Assembly: GCA_937927965.1 (NCBI GenBank)
Contig: CALEZA010000144.1
Coordinates: 1 to 11,633 of the forward strand
Direction of reading: 5' to 3'
Source of the DNA: an uncultured Candidatus Planktophila sp.
Lineage (GTDB): Bacteria > Actinomycetota > Actinomycetes > Nanopelagicales > Nanopelagicaceae
DNA length: 11,633 nucleotides
Positions 1-6,619 of the stretch are shown in pieces; the first letter of the stretch is position 1; each line of letters begins with the position of its first letter. Below the pieces are notes generated by a model. The model had not been told where the DNA came from, searched no databases, and saw only the letters and a program-made list of their open reading frames with translations. The position numbers and the translations under genes were made by a program.

Positions 1-802
1 CTTGCGCAAACCAACCTTGAATAGGAACTTGCAACTCTTTCTGCACGCGCTTTGAGACATACATCCATGCAGGAGAACCTGGACCAGAGTTGCCGTACTT
101 ATATGTGCAGCCAACTGCTAAATCCACACCATTGGCATCGAAGTTCATTTCAATTGCACCTGCAGCATGGCTTGCATCCCATACTACCCATGCACCAAAG
201 CTACGAACATAATCTGTAATTGACTTAATGTCATTACGAGCACCTGATCGATATTGAATCACTTCTAGCGTCACCAGAGCCACATCATCAGACATGTATG
301 GCTTCAAGATATCAACGGTAATTCTTTCATTCTCAGAGATTGCAGGATTCTCGTTATCAATAATTACTAAGTTCAGACCGAGCTGCTTTGCGATTCCATC
401 AAGGATGTATCGGTCAGTTGGAAAGTTTGCTGCATCTGTGATGATAGTTTTACGACCAGGACGAGAATTAATCGCTGCAAGACAGAGTTGATAGAAATTA
501 ACTGAAGTCGTATCGCAGACCAATACCTGACCTGGTCCAGCGCCTAGAACTGAACGACCCAACAAATCTCCTGCGGGCTGAGCTTCATCGACCCAGTGGC
601 TCCATCCTGTGACAACTTCACGCCCCCATTCGTGTGTGAGGAAGTCGTTGACGGCTTTGATGGTCTCGTGAGGCAGACGACCCAGTGAATTGCCATCGAG
701 ATAGCAAAGATCAGGATCTGTGATGACAAATCTGCTCTTAAAACCAGCAAGTGGGTCATTTCGGTCGAGTTCAAGGGCGTATTCGCGGTCAGTAACCTTC
801 AT
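1..802 (-). CDS. kynU: Kynureninase, 3' end cut by window edge
   Basis: This PLP enzyme hydrolyses L-kynurenine to anthranilate and alanine (or 3-hydroxykynurenine to 3-hydroxyanthranilate) in tryptophan catabolism, in the cytoplasm. The first 267 residues are visible; the family is usually a little over 400 long, so about one third lies outside the window. The family hallmark YLDGNSLG is at residues 34-41, NFPTD at 126-130, WDASH at 208-212 (Asp209 is expected to contact the PLP ring nitrogen), and YKY at 234-236 with Lys235 as the PLP Schiff-base lysine. A GWF motif lies near the cut edge. The ATG at 802 gives a full-length N-terminus (MKVTDREY) and sits 6 nt behind a -10 box, so the mRNA is probably leaderless. 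It diverges from uup across 24 bp. No other kynurenine-pathway gene is visible in the window. Confidence 0.93.
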   Translation of the reverse strand, partial: MKVTDREYALELDRNDPLAGFKSRFVITDPDLCYLDGNSLGRLPHETIKAVNDFLTHEWGREVVTGWSHWVDEAQPAGDLLGRSVLGAGPGQVLVCDTTSVNFYQLCLAAINSRPGRKTIITDAANFPTDRYILDGIAKQLGLNLVIIDNENPAISENERITVDILKPYMSDDVALVTLEVIQYRSGARNDIKSITDYVRSFGAWVVWDASHAAGAIEMNFDANGVDLAVGCTYKYGNSGPGSPAWMYVSKRVQKELQVPIQGWFAQ

Positions 803-837
803 GTAAGAAAGGTACGCTCTCCTACCGTGGCACGCAA
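803..837 (-). promoter_or_regulatory. kynU promoter, leaderless type
   Basis: On the minus strand TACCTT (809-814) matches the TANNNT -10 pattern and is followed by exactly 6 nt and the ATG of kynU, so transcription should begin at or next to the A of the start codon. A TTGCGT box at 832-837 lies 17 nt upstream and resembles a -35 element; it sits inside the first codons of the divergent uup gene. No Shine-Dalgarno site is correctly spaced. Confidence 0.65.
813..827 (+). promoter_or_regulatory. uup promoter, -10 box overlapping that of kynU
   Basis: TACGCT (813-818) is a good actinobacterial -10 box, 8 nt before the GTG start of uup, which predicts a leaderless or nearly leaderless transcript. 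It shares bases 813-814 with the kynU -10 box on the other strand. No convincing -35 box is visible about 17 nt upstream, in the kynU coding sequence. Confidence 0.55.
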
Positions 838-2599
838 TCTTGTGAATATCGAAGAGGTCTCCAAAGCCTTTGATATCCGTCCACTTCTAGTAAAAGTCTC
901 CCTCGGCATCTCTGAAGGCGAGCGAATTGGCATTGTCGGTCGCAATGGAGCTGGCAAATCTACTTTAATGAAGATCATCACTGGGCAAGAGCCAGCTGAT
1001 GAAGGTCGTGTGACTAAATCGAACTCCACCAATATCGGATTCTTAGCTCAGATAGATAAAGCAGATCCAACGGCGACTGTGGGAGAAGTTGTATTAGGAG
1101 ATCGCGAGAAGCATGAGTGGGCAGGAGATGCCCGCATTCGAGAAATCTTTGTAGGTCTCTTTGGCGGATTTGATGACCATCTCTTTGAACGGAAGTTCGG
1201 AAATCTCTCTGGAGGAGAGAAGCGCCGAGTGGGATTGGCAAAACTCCTAATTGATGATCTTCAATTGATTCTCTTAGATGAACCAACAAACCACCTAGAT
1301 GTTGAAGGCGTAGCATGGCTTGCCTCTCACTTGAAGTCGCGGAGAGATCTTGCAGTCTTGGTAGTCACACACGATAGATGGTTTCTTGATGAAGTCACAG
1401 AGCGCACCTGGGAGGTAGTTCACGGTAGTGTTGAAGAGTATGACGGTGGCTATTCCGCTTTCGTTCTTGCAAAAGCTGAACGCTCTCGACAAGCTGCAGC
1501 AAGTGAAGCTCGCAGAAATAATCTGATTCGCAAGGAACTTGCCTGGCTTCGTCGTGGAGCTCCTGCGCGAACCACAAAACCTAAATTTCGTGTTGATGCC
1601 GCAAATGAATTGATTTCAGCAGAACCTGCTCCGCGTGATGGAAGTGAACTTCTCAAATTCGCACTCAATCGTCTTGGTAAAACAGTGCTTGAGACGAAAG
1701 ATATGCAGGTTAAAGCTGGCGAGAAAGAGTTGCTCTCACATCTGACTTGGAATATCGGTCCTGGAGATCGCATTGGAATTGTTGGAATCAATGGAGCTGG
1801 AAAGAGCACGCTGATGCGGGTACTTGCCAGCCAGTTGCCTCCTGCTGCAGGAAAGCTCACCACTGGCATTACTGTGAAAATCGCATTCCTCACGCAGCAT
1901 CTTGATGAACTTGATCCCACCTGGCGCGTGTTGGAGGCAGTTGAAAAAGTCGCTCAATTCGTGGAATTAGGCAAGGGAAAGACTCTCTCTGCATCTCAAC
2001 TCTGTGAACGCTTGGGCTTTGATAGAGATGGACAATGGACTCCTGTGGGAGATCTCTCTGGAGGAGAACGCCGCAGATTGCAATTGACTCGTCTGTTGAT
2101 GGATGCTCCCAATGTCTTGATGCTCGATGAACCAACTAACGATTTTGATATTGAAACTTTGACTGAACTCGAAGATCTTCTGGACAGTTTCGGTGGAACT
2201 CTTCTTGTTGTTTCACACGATAGATACTTCTTGGAGCGAGTATGCGATCGATTTGTGGGGCTCTTGGGTGATCTTCAGCTTCGAGATTTACCACGCGGAG
2301 TAGATGAATATCTAGAACTTCGCCACGCTTCATCTCTTCCTGCTTCAACAAAGACTGAGGGTGGAAAGAGTTCAAGCGCCGCAGAACAACGCCAGCTTAA
2401 AAAAGATCTCACTCGTGTTGAGCGACAAATTGAAAAAGGAAAGGCAGAAGTTGTTCGCATTACAACTGAATTGGAAGCAGGCGGTTCTGATTCAGGAAAG
2501 CTTCTTACGCTGACTGAAGAACTTCAAAAAATCTCCTCTGACTTACATAAGCGCGAAGAGGAATGGCTGGAAATTACTCTTGCGCTGGAGGGTCAATAG
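827..2599 (+). CDS. uup: ABC-F family ATPase, Uup subfamily
   Basis: This is a soluble tandem ABC ATPase of the ABC-F class, whose members act on ribosomes rather than in membrane transport; Uup has been linked to ribosome function and DNA-related phenotypes. At 590 residues it is near typical length. Domain 1 has Walker A GRNGAGKST (38-46), signature LSGGE (127-131), Walker B LILLDEP (147-153) and His182. Domain 2 has GINGAGKST (320-328), LSGGE (410-414), LMLDEPTND (431-439) and His464. The inter-domain linker (about 215-262) carries the WLRRGAPARTTKPK segment (240-253) typical of Uup/EttA. A charged C-terminal tail (about 515-585) is probably the Uup coiled coil. The second D-loop reads NDFD, where Uup proteins usually have NDLD. 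There are no membrane segments. It starts with GTG and overlaps the next gene by 1 nt. The Uup assignment rather than another ABC-F group is likely but not certain. Confidence 0.92.
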   Translation: MARNLVNIEEVSKAFDIRPLLVKVSLGISEGERIGIVGRNGAGKSTLMKIITGQEPADEGRVTKSNSTNIGFLAQIDKADPTATVGEVVLGDREKHEWAGDARIREIFVGLFGGFDDHLFERKFGNLSGGEKRRVGLAKLLIDDLQLILLDEPTNHLDVEGVAWLASHLKSRRDLAVLVVTHDRWFLDEVTERTWEVVHGSVEEYDGGYSAFVLAKAERSRQAAASEARRNNLIRKELAWLRRGAPARTTKPKFRVDAANELISAEPAPRDGSELLKFALNRLGKTVLETKDMQVKAGEKELLSHLTWNIGPGDRIGIVGINGAGKSTLMRVLASQLPPAAGKLTTGITVKIAFLTQHLDELDPTWRVLEAVEKVAQFVELGKGKTLSASQLCERLGFDRDGQWTPVGDLSGGERRRLQLTRLLMDAPNVLMLDEPTNDFDIETLTELEDLLDSFGGTLLVVSHDRYFLERVCDRFVGLLGDLQLRDLPRGVDEYLELRHASSLPASTKTEGGKSSSAAEQRQLKKDLTRVERQIEKGKAEVVRITTELEAGGSDSGKLLTLTEELQKISSDLHKREEEWLEITLALEGQ

Positions 2600-2601
2600 T
2601 G
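2587..2601 (+). promoter_or_regulatory. Ribosome binding site that fixes the YdcZ-family start at GTG 2599
   Basis: GGAGGG (2587-2592) lies 6 nt before a GTG at 2599-2601 that overlaps the uup stop TAG by one base (TAGTG). This is the best start for the downstream gene. An in-frame ATG at 2563 would add 12 residues that do not look like part of a membrane protein. Confidence 0.75.
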
Positions 2602-3561
2602 GCAACAAGAGAGCATCAGCGTTTAGATATCCTTGCTGCAATTTCAGGTGTGATGATTGCACTTCAAGCGCGAGCAAATGGTGAACTGTCACATCGTCTA
2701 GATAATGGAGTTCAAGCAGCTCTGATCTCATTTAGTTCCGGATTATTAATCATCGCAATCGTTGCACTTTTCTCACCTGCCATAAAGGTGGGAGCTCGAA
2801 ATATGAGAGCTGCTGTGCGAGCAAAAGAACTGCCTATTTGGACGCTTTTTGCAGGCGCTCTTGGAGGCACATTTGTTGCTATTCAGACTCATGTAGTGCC
2901 AGTAATTGGCGTAGCTATCTACTCAGTCGCATCCATCGCAGGTCAAACAGCTGCCTCTTTATTAGTGGACCGCTTAGGGATCACAGGTGGTGGAAAGAAG
3001 CAGATCACAAGAAGAAGAGTTGCAGCTGCGCTATTTACCGTCTTTGCCGTATTTATCTCTGTCTTTGATCGGCTAGATAGTTCAGACCTGTCGCTCTTTG
3101 CAGTTCTCTTGGCTGGTTTTGCAGGAGCAGTTGTAGGAGTTCAAAGAGCGCTCAATGGGCAGATCAACGAGCATTCACATCAAAGTTATTCAACATCACT
3201 TTTGAACTTCATTATGGGAACATCGTTTTTGACGCTTTTCTTGGCAGGAAAGATTCTCTTTACCTCTACCGAGCTCTCACCTCTGCCAGCAGGACCGTGG
3301 TGGATTTACACAGGTGGAGTGATTGGCGTTATCTATATCGCCTTCACATCAAAGATTGTTCAACACTTAGGAGTTTTAACCTTCACACTCTTTAGCGTTG
3401 GCGGCAACCTCATGGGTTCACTCTTAATTGATCTCTACTCACCCACAGAGGGTGTTCAGATAAGCGCATACCTTGTTACAGGAATTGCGATGACTTATCT
3501 AGGCGTTATCGTGGGCGGCGTAAATAATTCACAAGTGCGGATATCAAGGAACCACAAATAA
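2599..3561 (+). CDS. DMT-superfamily membrane protein, YdcZ (DUF606) type
   Basis: This is an inner-membrane protein of 320 residues with about ten hydrophobic segments and an obvious internal duplication. ALQARANGEL (21-30) in the first half matches GVQRALNGQI (180-189) in the second, and each is followed by a run of the type LISFSSG / LLNFIMG. The block starting WTLFAGALGG (81-90) also matches the one starting WWIYTGGVIG (234-243), each ending in SLLVDRL / SLLIDLY. This two-repeat pattern is that of the YdcZ/DUF606 branch of the drug/metabolite transporter superfamily. The substrate is unknown. A basic loop, GGKKQITRRR (131-140), separates the halves, as expected for a cytoplasmic connector. 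It is translationally coupled to uup through a TAGTG overlap. Its last 56 bases overlap the end of the convergent DedA-family gene. Confidence 0.82.
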   Translation: MATREHQRLDILAAISGVMIALQARANGELSHRLDNGVQAALISFSSGLLIIAIVALFSPAIKVGARNMRAAVRAKELPIWTLFAGALGGTFVAIQTHVVPVIGVAIYSVASIAGQTAASLLVDRLGITGGGKKQITRRRVAAALFTVFAVFISVFDRLDSSDLSLFAVLLAGFAGAVVGVQRALNGQINEHSHQSYSTSLLNFIMGTSFLTLFLAGKILFTSTELSPLPAGPWWIYTGGVIGVIYIAFTSKIVQHLGVLTFTLFSVGGNLMGSLLIDLYSPTEGVQISAYLVTGIAMTYLGVIVGGVNNSQVRISRNHK

Positions 3562-4111
3562 AGAAAGCAGCAATCGCATAAGACGAAGTCTTCACCCAAG
3601 GAAGCGTTGCTGCATAGAAACCCGCAAGAGTAATTCCAGCACCCCAGAGAATTGCTCCAAAGATATTTGCAGATAGGAACTTGTAGTAGTTCATCTTTGC
3701 AGCACCTGCAATGGGTGGAACGAATGTGCGAATCCATGGGAAGAAGCGAGCTGCAACAACAGCCCACCATCCTGTCTCTTCATAAAATCTCTCTGAGCGT
3801 GCAATCATTTTTTGAATGCGTGGAGACTCTCTTTTATCGAGATAAGGACGCCCAACCACTCTTCCAATCACAAAGCCCACCTGATCTCCAACAAAGGCAG
3901 CCCCCACAATCACTAAGCACAGGATTGCGATATTGATGTTTCCATGTGAGGCGGCTACGAGCCCTGCGCTAAAGAGGATGGAATCACCTGGCAGAAAGAA
4001 GCCAAAGAGAAGGCCAGTCTCAACGAAGACGATGGCTCCGACAATCAGATAAAGCAGAAAAGGTGCCAGCGTTGAGAATTGGCTATCGAAGGAGGCGGCT
4101 AACTCGTGCAT
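3506..4111 (-). CDS. DedA-family membrane protein (VTT/SNARE-associated fold)
   Basis: This is an integral membrane protein of 201 residues, the usual DedA length. DedA proteins are implicated in lipid or undecaprenyl-phosphate flipping and in membrane homeostasis; the exact substrate here is unknown. Family motifs are intact: Glu31 in FVETG, FLPGDS (39-44), GDQVGF (75-80) followed by GRVVGR, and FFPWIRTFVPPIAG (123-136) with the conserved Arg128 and Pro132. Hydrophobic segments lie at about 16-36, 45-70, 145-168 and 178-196. The ATG at 4111 overlaps the malic-enzyme stop by one base (TAATG); only a weak purine-rich site (AAGAAGAG) precedes it. It is the last gene of the upp operon. Its C-terminal 18 or so codons are antisense to the end of the YdcZ-type gene, so no separate terminator fits between them. 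Confidence 0.9.
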   Translation of the reverse strand: MHELAASFDSQFSTLAPFLLYLIVGAIVFVETGLLFGFFLPGDSILFSAGLVAASHGNINIAILCLVIVGAAFVGDQVGFVIGRVVGRPYLDKRESPRIQKMIARSERFYEETGWWAVVAARFFPWIRTFVPPIAGAAKMNYYKFLSANIFGAILWGAGITLAGFYAATLPWVKTSSYAIAAFFICGSLISALVNYLRRPR

Positions 4112-5499
4112 TAGCTCTTCTTCTGGGAAATCGTCTTCACTGCACTTGCCACCTTAGTGACAACTTGTGGGTCAAAGACGCTTGGAACAATAAATGATGC
4201 GTTGAGCTGTGAGGATGTGACGCAATCTGCAATGGCTTCAGCAGCCGCGACTAGTAAGTCATCAGAGATCCTATGTGCACCTGCATCAAGTAGTCCGCGG
4301 AAAATTCCAGGGAATGCAAGAACATTGTTGATCTGATTTGGTTGGTCACTTCGTCCTGTGGCAACCACTGTCGCATACTTGCGAGCTATCGCAGGATCGA
4401 TTTCAGGATTTGGATTTGCAAGTGCAAAGACGATTGATCCTGAGTTCATCGAGGCTATATCTGCCTCATTGAGAACATTGGGTGCGCTCACACCAATAAA
4501 GACATCAGCGCCAGCCATAGCACCATGGATATCGCCAGTGTAATTATCTTTATTTGAGTTCTCGATAAACCAGCGACGCATCGGATCATCACCTGAGGAT
4601 TCCTTGCAGATAGCGCCATCGATATCAAAAGCGATGATGTTCTTAGCTCCGCTGAGCACAAGCAGACGAGCGATTGCAGTTCCAGCCGCTCCAGCTCCAC
4701 TCATCACAATTTTCACATCACCCAAATTCTTCTTAACCAACTTCAAAGAGTTGCGAAGAGCGGCAAGCACAACAATTGCTGTTCCATGCTGATCGTCGTG
4801 GAAGACTGGAATATCTAATAGTTCTCGCAAGCGAGCTTCAACCTCAAAGCAGCGAGGCGCAGAGATATCCTCAAGGTTGATTCCGCCATATACAGGTGCA
4901 ATCAGTTGCACCGTACGAACGATTTCATCAACATCTTGAGTATCAAGACATACTGGCCAAGCATCGACATCTGCAAAGCGCTTAAAGAGAACTGCCTTTC
5001 CTTCCATCACTGGAAGGGCTGCCGCAGGTCCTATATTTCCTAGGCCCAGCACGGCAGAACCATCTGTCACAACTGCGACAGTATTGCGTTTCATAGTTAG
5101 GCGTCTGACATCTGAAGGATCTTCCACGATTGCTTCACAAATACGAGCAACACCTGGGGTGTATGCGCGAGAGAGATCATCTCGTGTTTTGAGTGGAACT
5201 TTAGAGTTAATCTCAATCTTGCCACCTAGGTGAAGAAGGAATGTGCGATCACTGACTTTGCGAACAGTTAATCCATCGTGTGCGGCAAGAGCATCATTAA
5301 TTTCTTGAGCATGTTCTTTATCGACTGTATCGCAGGTGATATCTACTACTACTCGATCTAAATCTGAATCGACCACATCGAGCGCTGTGATTGTTGCACC
5401 AGCATTAGTAACAGTTGCAGTTACGAGAGCAACAGGTTGAAGTTCAGGGGAACCTTCAACACGAATTGTGATTCCATACCCAGGAGATGTTGATGCCAT
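4111..5499 (-). CDS. Malic enzyme with N-terminal ACT domain
   Basis: Oxidatively decarboxylates malate to pyruvate and CO2 with NAD(P)+ reduction, in the cytoplasm. It has 462 residues. Residues 1-90 form an ACT-like regulatory domain (start YGITIRVEG, later [10 protein letters not shown]), and 100-460 the small bacterial malic-enzyme fold without the C-terminal phosphotransacetylase domain. Visible catalytic residues are Tyr113 in AYTPG, Lys168 in MEGKAVLFK, metal ligands Glu210/Asp211 in NLED and Asp235/Asp236 in FHDDQHGT. The Rossmann motif GAGAAG is at 268-273, and an acidic residue follows the second strand (IIAFDIDG, 288-295), which hints at NAD preference but does not settle it. The ACT domain suggests allosteric control, perhaps by an amino acid; the ligand is unknown. 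The start overlaps the upp stop (TAATG), with GGAG 7 nt upstream (5507-5510). Malic enzymes of this layout are common in Actinobacteria. Confidence 0.93.
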   Translation of the reverse strand: MASTSPGYGITIRVEGSPELQPVALVTATVTNAGATITALDVVDSDLDRVVVDITCDTVDKEHAQEINDALAAHDGLTVRKVSDRTFLLHLGGKIEINSKVPLKTRDDLSRAYTPGVARICEAIVEDPSDVRRLTMKRNTVAVVTDGSAVLGLGNIGPAAALPVMEGKAVLFKRFADVDAWPVCLDTQDVDEIVRTVQLIAPVYGGINLEDISAPRCFEVEARLRELLDIPVFHDDQHGTAIVVLAALRNSLKLVKKNLGDVKIVMSGAGAAGTAIARLLVLSGAKNIIAFDIDGAICKESSGDDPMRRWFIENSNKDNYTGDIHGAMAGADVFIGVSAPNVLNEADIASMNSGSIVFALANPNPEIDPAIARKYATVVATGRSDQPNQINNVLAFPGIFRGLLDAGAHRISDDLLVAAAEAIADCVTSSQLNASFIVPSVFDPQVVTKVASAVKTISQKKS

Positions 5500-6137
5500 T
5501 ACACAACTCCATAGAGGCGATCACCAGCATCACCCAAGCCGGGGACGATATAGCCGTGCTCATTGAGGCGCTCATCGAGTGAACCCGTCACCAAGGTGAT
5601 TGGAACTCCAGAATCCTTAAATGCATCTTCCACGATCTTTATTCCTTCTGGTGCTGCAAGGAGGCATATCGCTGTGATCTCAGTTGCTCCACGCTCTATC
5701 AAGTAATTGAAAGCTGCAACAAGAGTTCCGCCTGTTGCAAGCATGGGGTCAAGAACGAAGCACTGACGCCCAGCGAGATTTTCTGGAAGGCGATTGGCAT
5801 ATGTGCTCGCCTTGAGAGTCTTCTCATCACGAACCATTCCCAGGAAACCTACTTGAGCTGTTGGAAGTAACTTTGTCATTCCTTCCAGCATTCCAAGACC
5901 TGCACGCAAGATAGGAACCACAACAGGTCTTGGTTCTGACATCTTCAGACCAGTTGTTTGAGTTACTGGAGTTGTAATTGTGACTGTCTCAGTCTTCACA
6001 TCGCGTGTGGCTTCATATGCCAAGAGTGTGACTAGCTCTTCAACCAATCTGCGGAAAGTTGGGGAGTCGGTTCGCTCATCACGAAGAACAGTGAGTTTGT
6101 GAGAGATAAGCGGGTGATTGGCCACATGTACTTTCAT
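5499..6137 (-). CDS. upp: Uracil phosphoribosyltransferase
   Basis: Converts uracil and PRPP to UMP and pyrophosphate in cytoplasmic pyrimidine salvage. At 212 residues it is standard length. The N-terminus ([20 protein letters not shown]) aligns by eye with the family start, PILRAGLGM (75-83) is a substrate-site segment, [11 protein letters not shown] (128-138) is the PRPP-binding loop, and [16 protein letters not shown] (195-210) is the uracil-binding C-terminus. No residue looks abnormal. It is the first gene of a three-gene operon with the malic enzyme and DedA protein, sharing one base with the next gene. The start is 7 nt behind a -10 box. An AGGAGG exists, but only one base separates it from the ATG, too close for a Shine-Dalgarno role. 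Confidence 0.96.
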   Translation of the reverse strand: MKVHVANHPLISHKLTVLRDERTDSPTFRRLVEELVTLLAYEATRDVKTETVTITTPVTQTTGLKMSEPRPVVVPILRAGLGMLEGMTKLLPTAQVGFLGMVRDEKTLKASTYANRLPENLAGRQCFVLDPMLATGGTLVAAFNYLIERGATEITAICLLAAPEGIKIVEDAFKDSGVPITLVTGSLDERLNEHGYIVPGLGDAGDRLYGVV

Positions 6138-6150
6138 GCCTCCTACCTTA
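6138..6150 (-). promoter_or_regulatory. upp operon promoter, leaderless type
   Basis: TAAGGT (6145-6150, minus strand) fits the TANNNT -10 pattern and ends 7 nt before the upp ATG. It would drive upp, malic enzyme and dedA together. No good -35 box is seen; its expected position is inside the start of tadA. Confidence 0.55.
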
Positions 6151-6154
6151 CCGA

Positions 6155-6167
6155 TAAAGTCTGGCTA
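6155..6167 (+). promoter_or_regulatory. tadA promoter, leaderless type
   Basis: TAAAGT (6155-6160) is followed by exactly 6 nt and the tadA ATG at 6167. The expected -35 position (about 6132-6137) falls on the upp start codon and reads TTTCAT, a poor match. The upp and tadA -10 boxes lie only 4 bp apart on opposite strands. Confidence 0.6.
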
Positions 6168-6616
6168 TGCAGAATAATGAGGAGCTCATGCGCATAGCCA
6201 TTGATGTGGCTCACACTGCAGTAAGCGCAGGCGATATCCCTGTTGGCGCAATCGTTATCAATAGCGAAGGCGTGATTATCGGTAGGGGCTTTAATGAGCG
6301 GGAAGCAAATAACGATCCCACAGCCCACGCCGAAATTGTTGCCATTCGAAATGCTGCATCACGACTACAAAAATCTCGACTCGATGGCTGCACACTCATA
6401 GTCACTCTGGAACCATGCGCGATGTGTGCGGGTGCAATTGCACAAACTCGTATATCCCATCTGGTCTTCGGTGCATGGGATGCTAAAGCTGGAGCAGTGG
6501 GTTCTGTGTGGGATGTTCTCCGCGATCCTCGCTCCATATTTAAGGTGGAGGTGACTAGCGGAGTTCTAGAAAGTGAATGTGCAGAACTCTTAACAGACTT
6601 CTTTAAAGATAAGTAG
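6167..6616 (+). CDS. tadA: tRNA adenosine(34) deaminase
   Basis: Deaminates wobble adenosine 34 to inosine in tRNA-Arg(ACG), an essential step for reading CGN codons. At 149 residues it is normal length. The zinc-dependent cytidine-deaminase-type site is complete: His54 and the proton-shuttling Glu56 in TAHAE, and Cys84 and Cys87 in EPCAMC (82-87). The early segment DIPVGAIV (23-30) and the FGAWDAKAGA block (101-110) also match TadA; the latter helps separate it from guanine or cytosine deaminases. The start is fixed by the -10 box 6 nt upstream. It stands alone on the plus strand, divergent from upp and ending 3 bp before the end of the permease gene. Confidence 0.94.
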   Translation: MQNNEELMRIAIDVAHTAVSAGDIPVGAIVINSEGVIIGRGFNEREANNDPTAHAEIVAIRNAASRLQKSRLDGCTLIVTLEPCAMCAGAIAQTRISHLVFGAWDAKAGAVGSVWDVLRDPRSIFKVEVTSGVLESECAELLTDFFKDK

Positions 6617-6619
6617 AAG

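Noticed and set aside
1450..1920. 156-codon open frame antisense to uup
   Set aside because: It covers the linker and second Walker A of uup, has no promoter or ribosome binding site, and its product shows no domain. It is a reading shadow.
1160..2160. Similar stretches around 1204-1230 and 2051-2080 in uup as a DNA repeat
   Set aside because: They encode the two ABC signature motifs (LSGGE) and reflect the ancient domain duplication of the protein, not a mobile or structural repeat.
2563..2598. Upstream ATG start at 2563 for the YdcZ-type gene
   Set aside because: It would add 12 residues overlapping uup in another frame. The GTG at 2599 has a strong GGAGGG 6 nt upstream and the same 1-base stop-start overlap used at the other operon junctions.
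6138..6143. AGGAGG just before upp as a Shine-Dalgarno site
   Set aside because: Only one base lies between it and the ATG, too close for use. A start further inside would cut the conserved N-terminus, and the -10 box 7 nt upstream fits a leaderless mRNA better.
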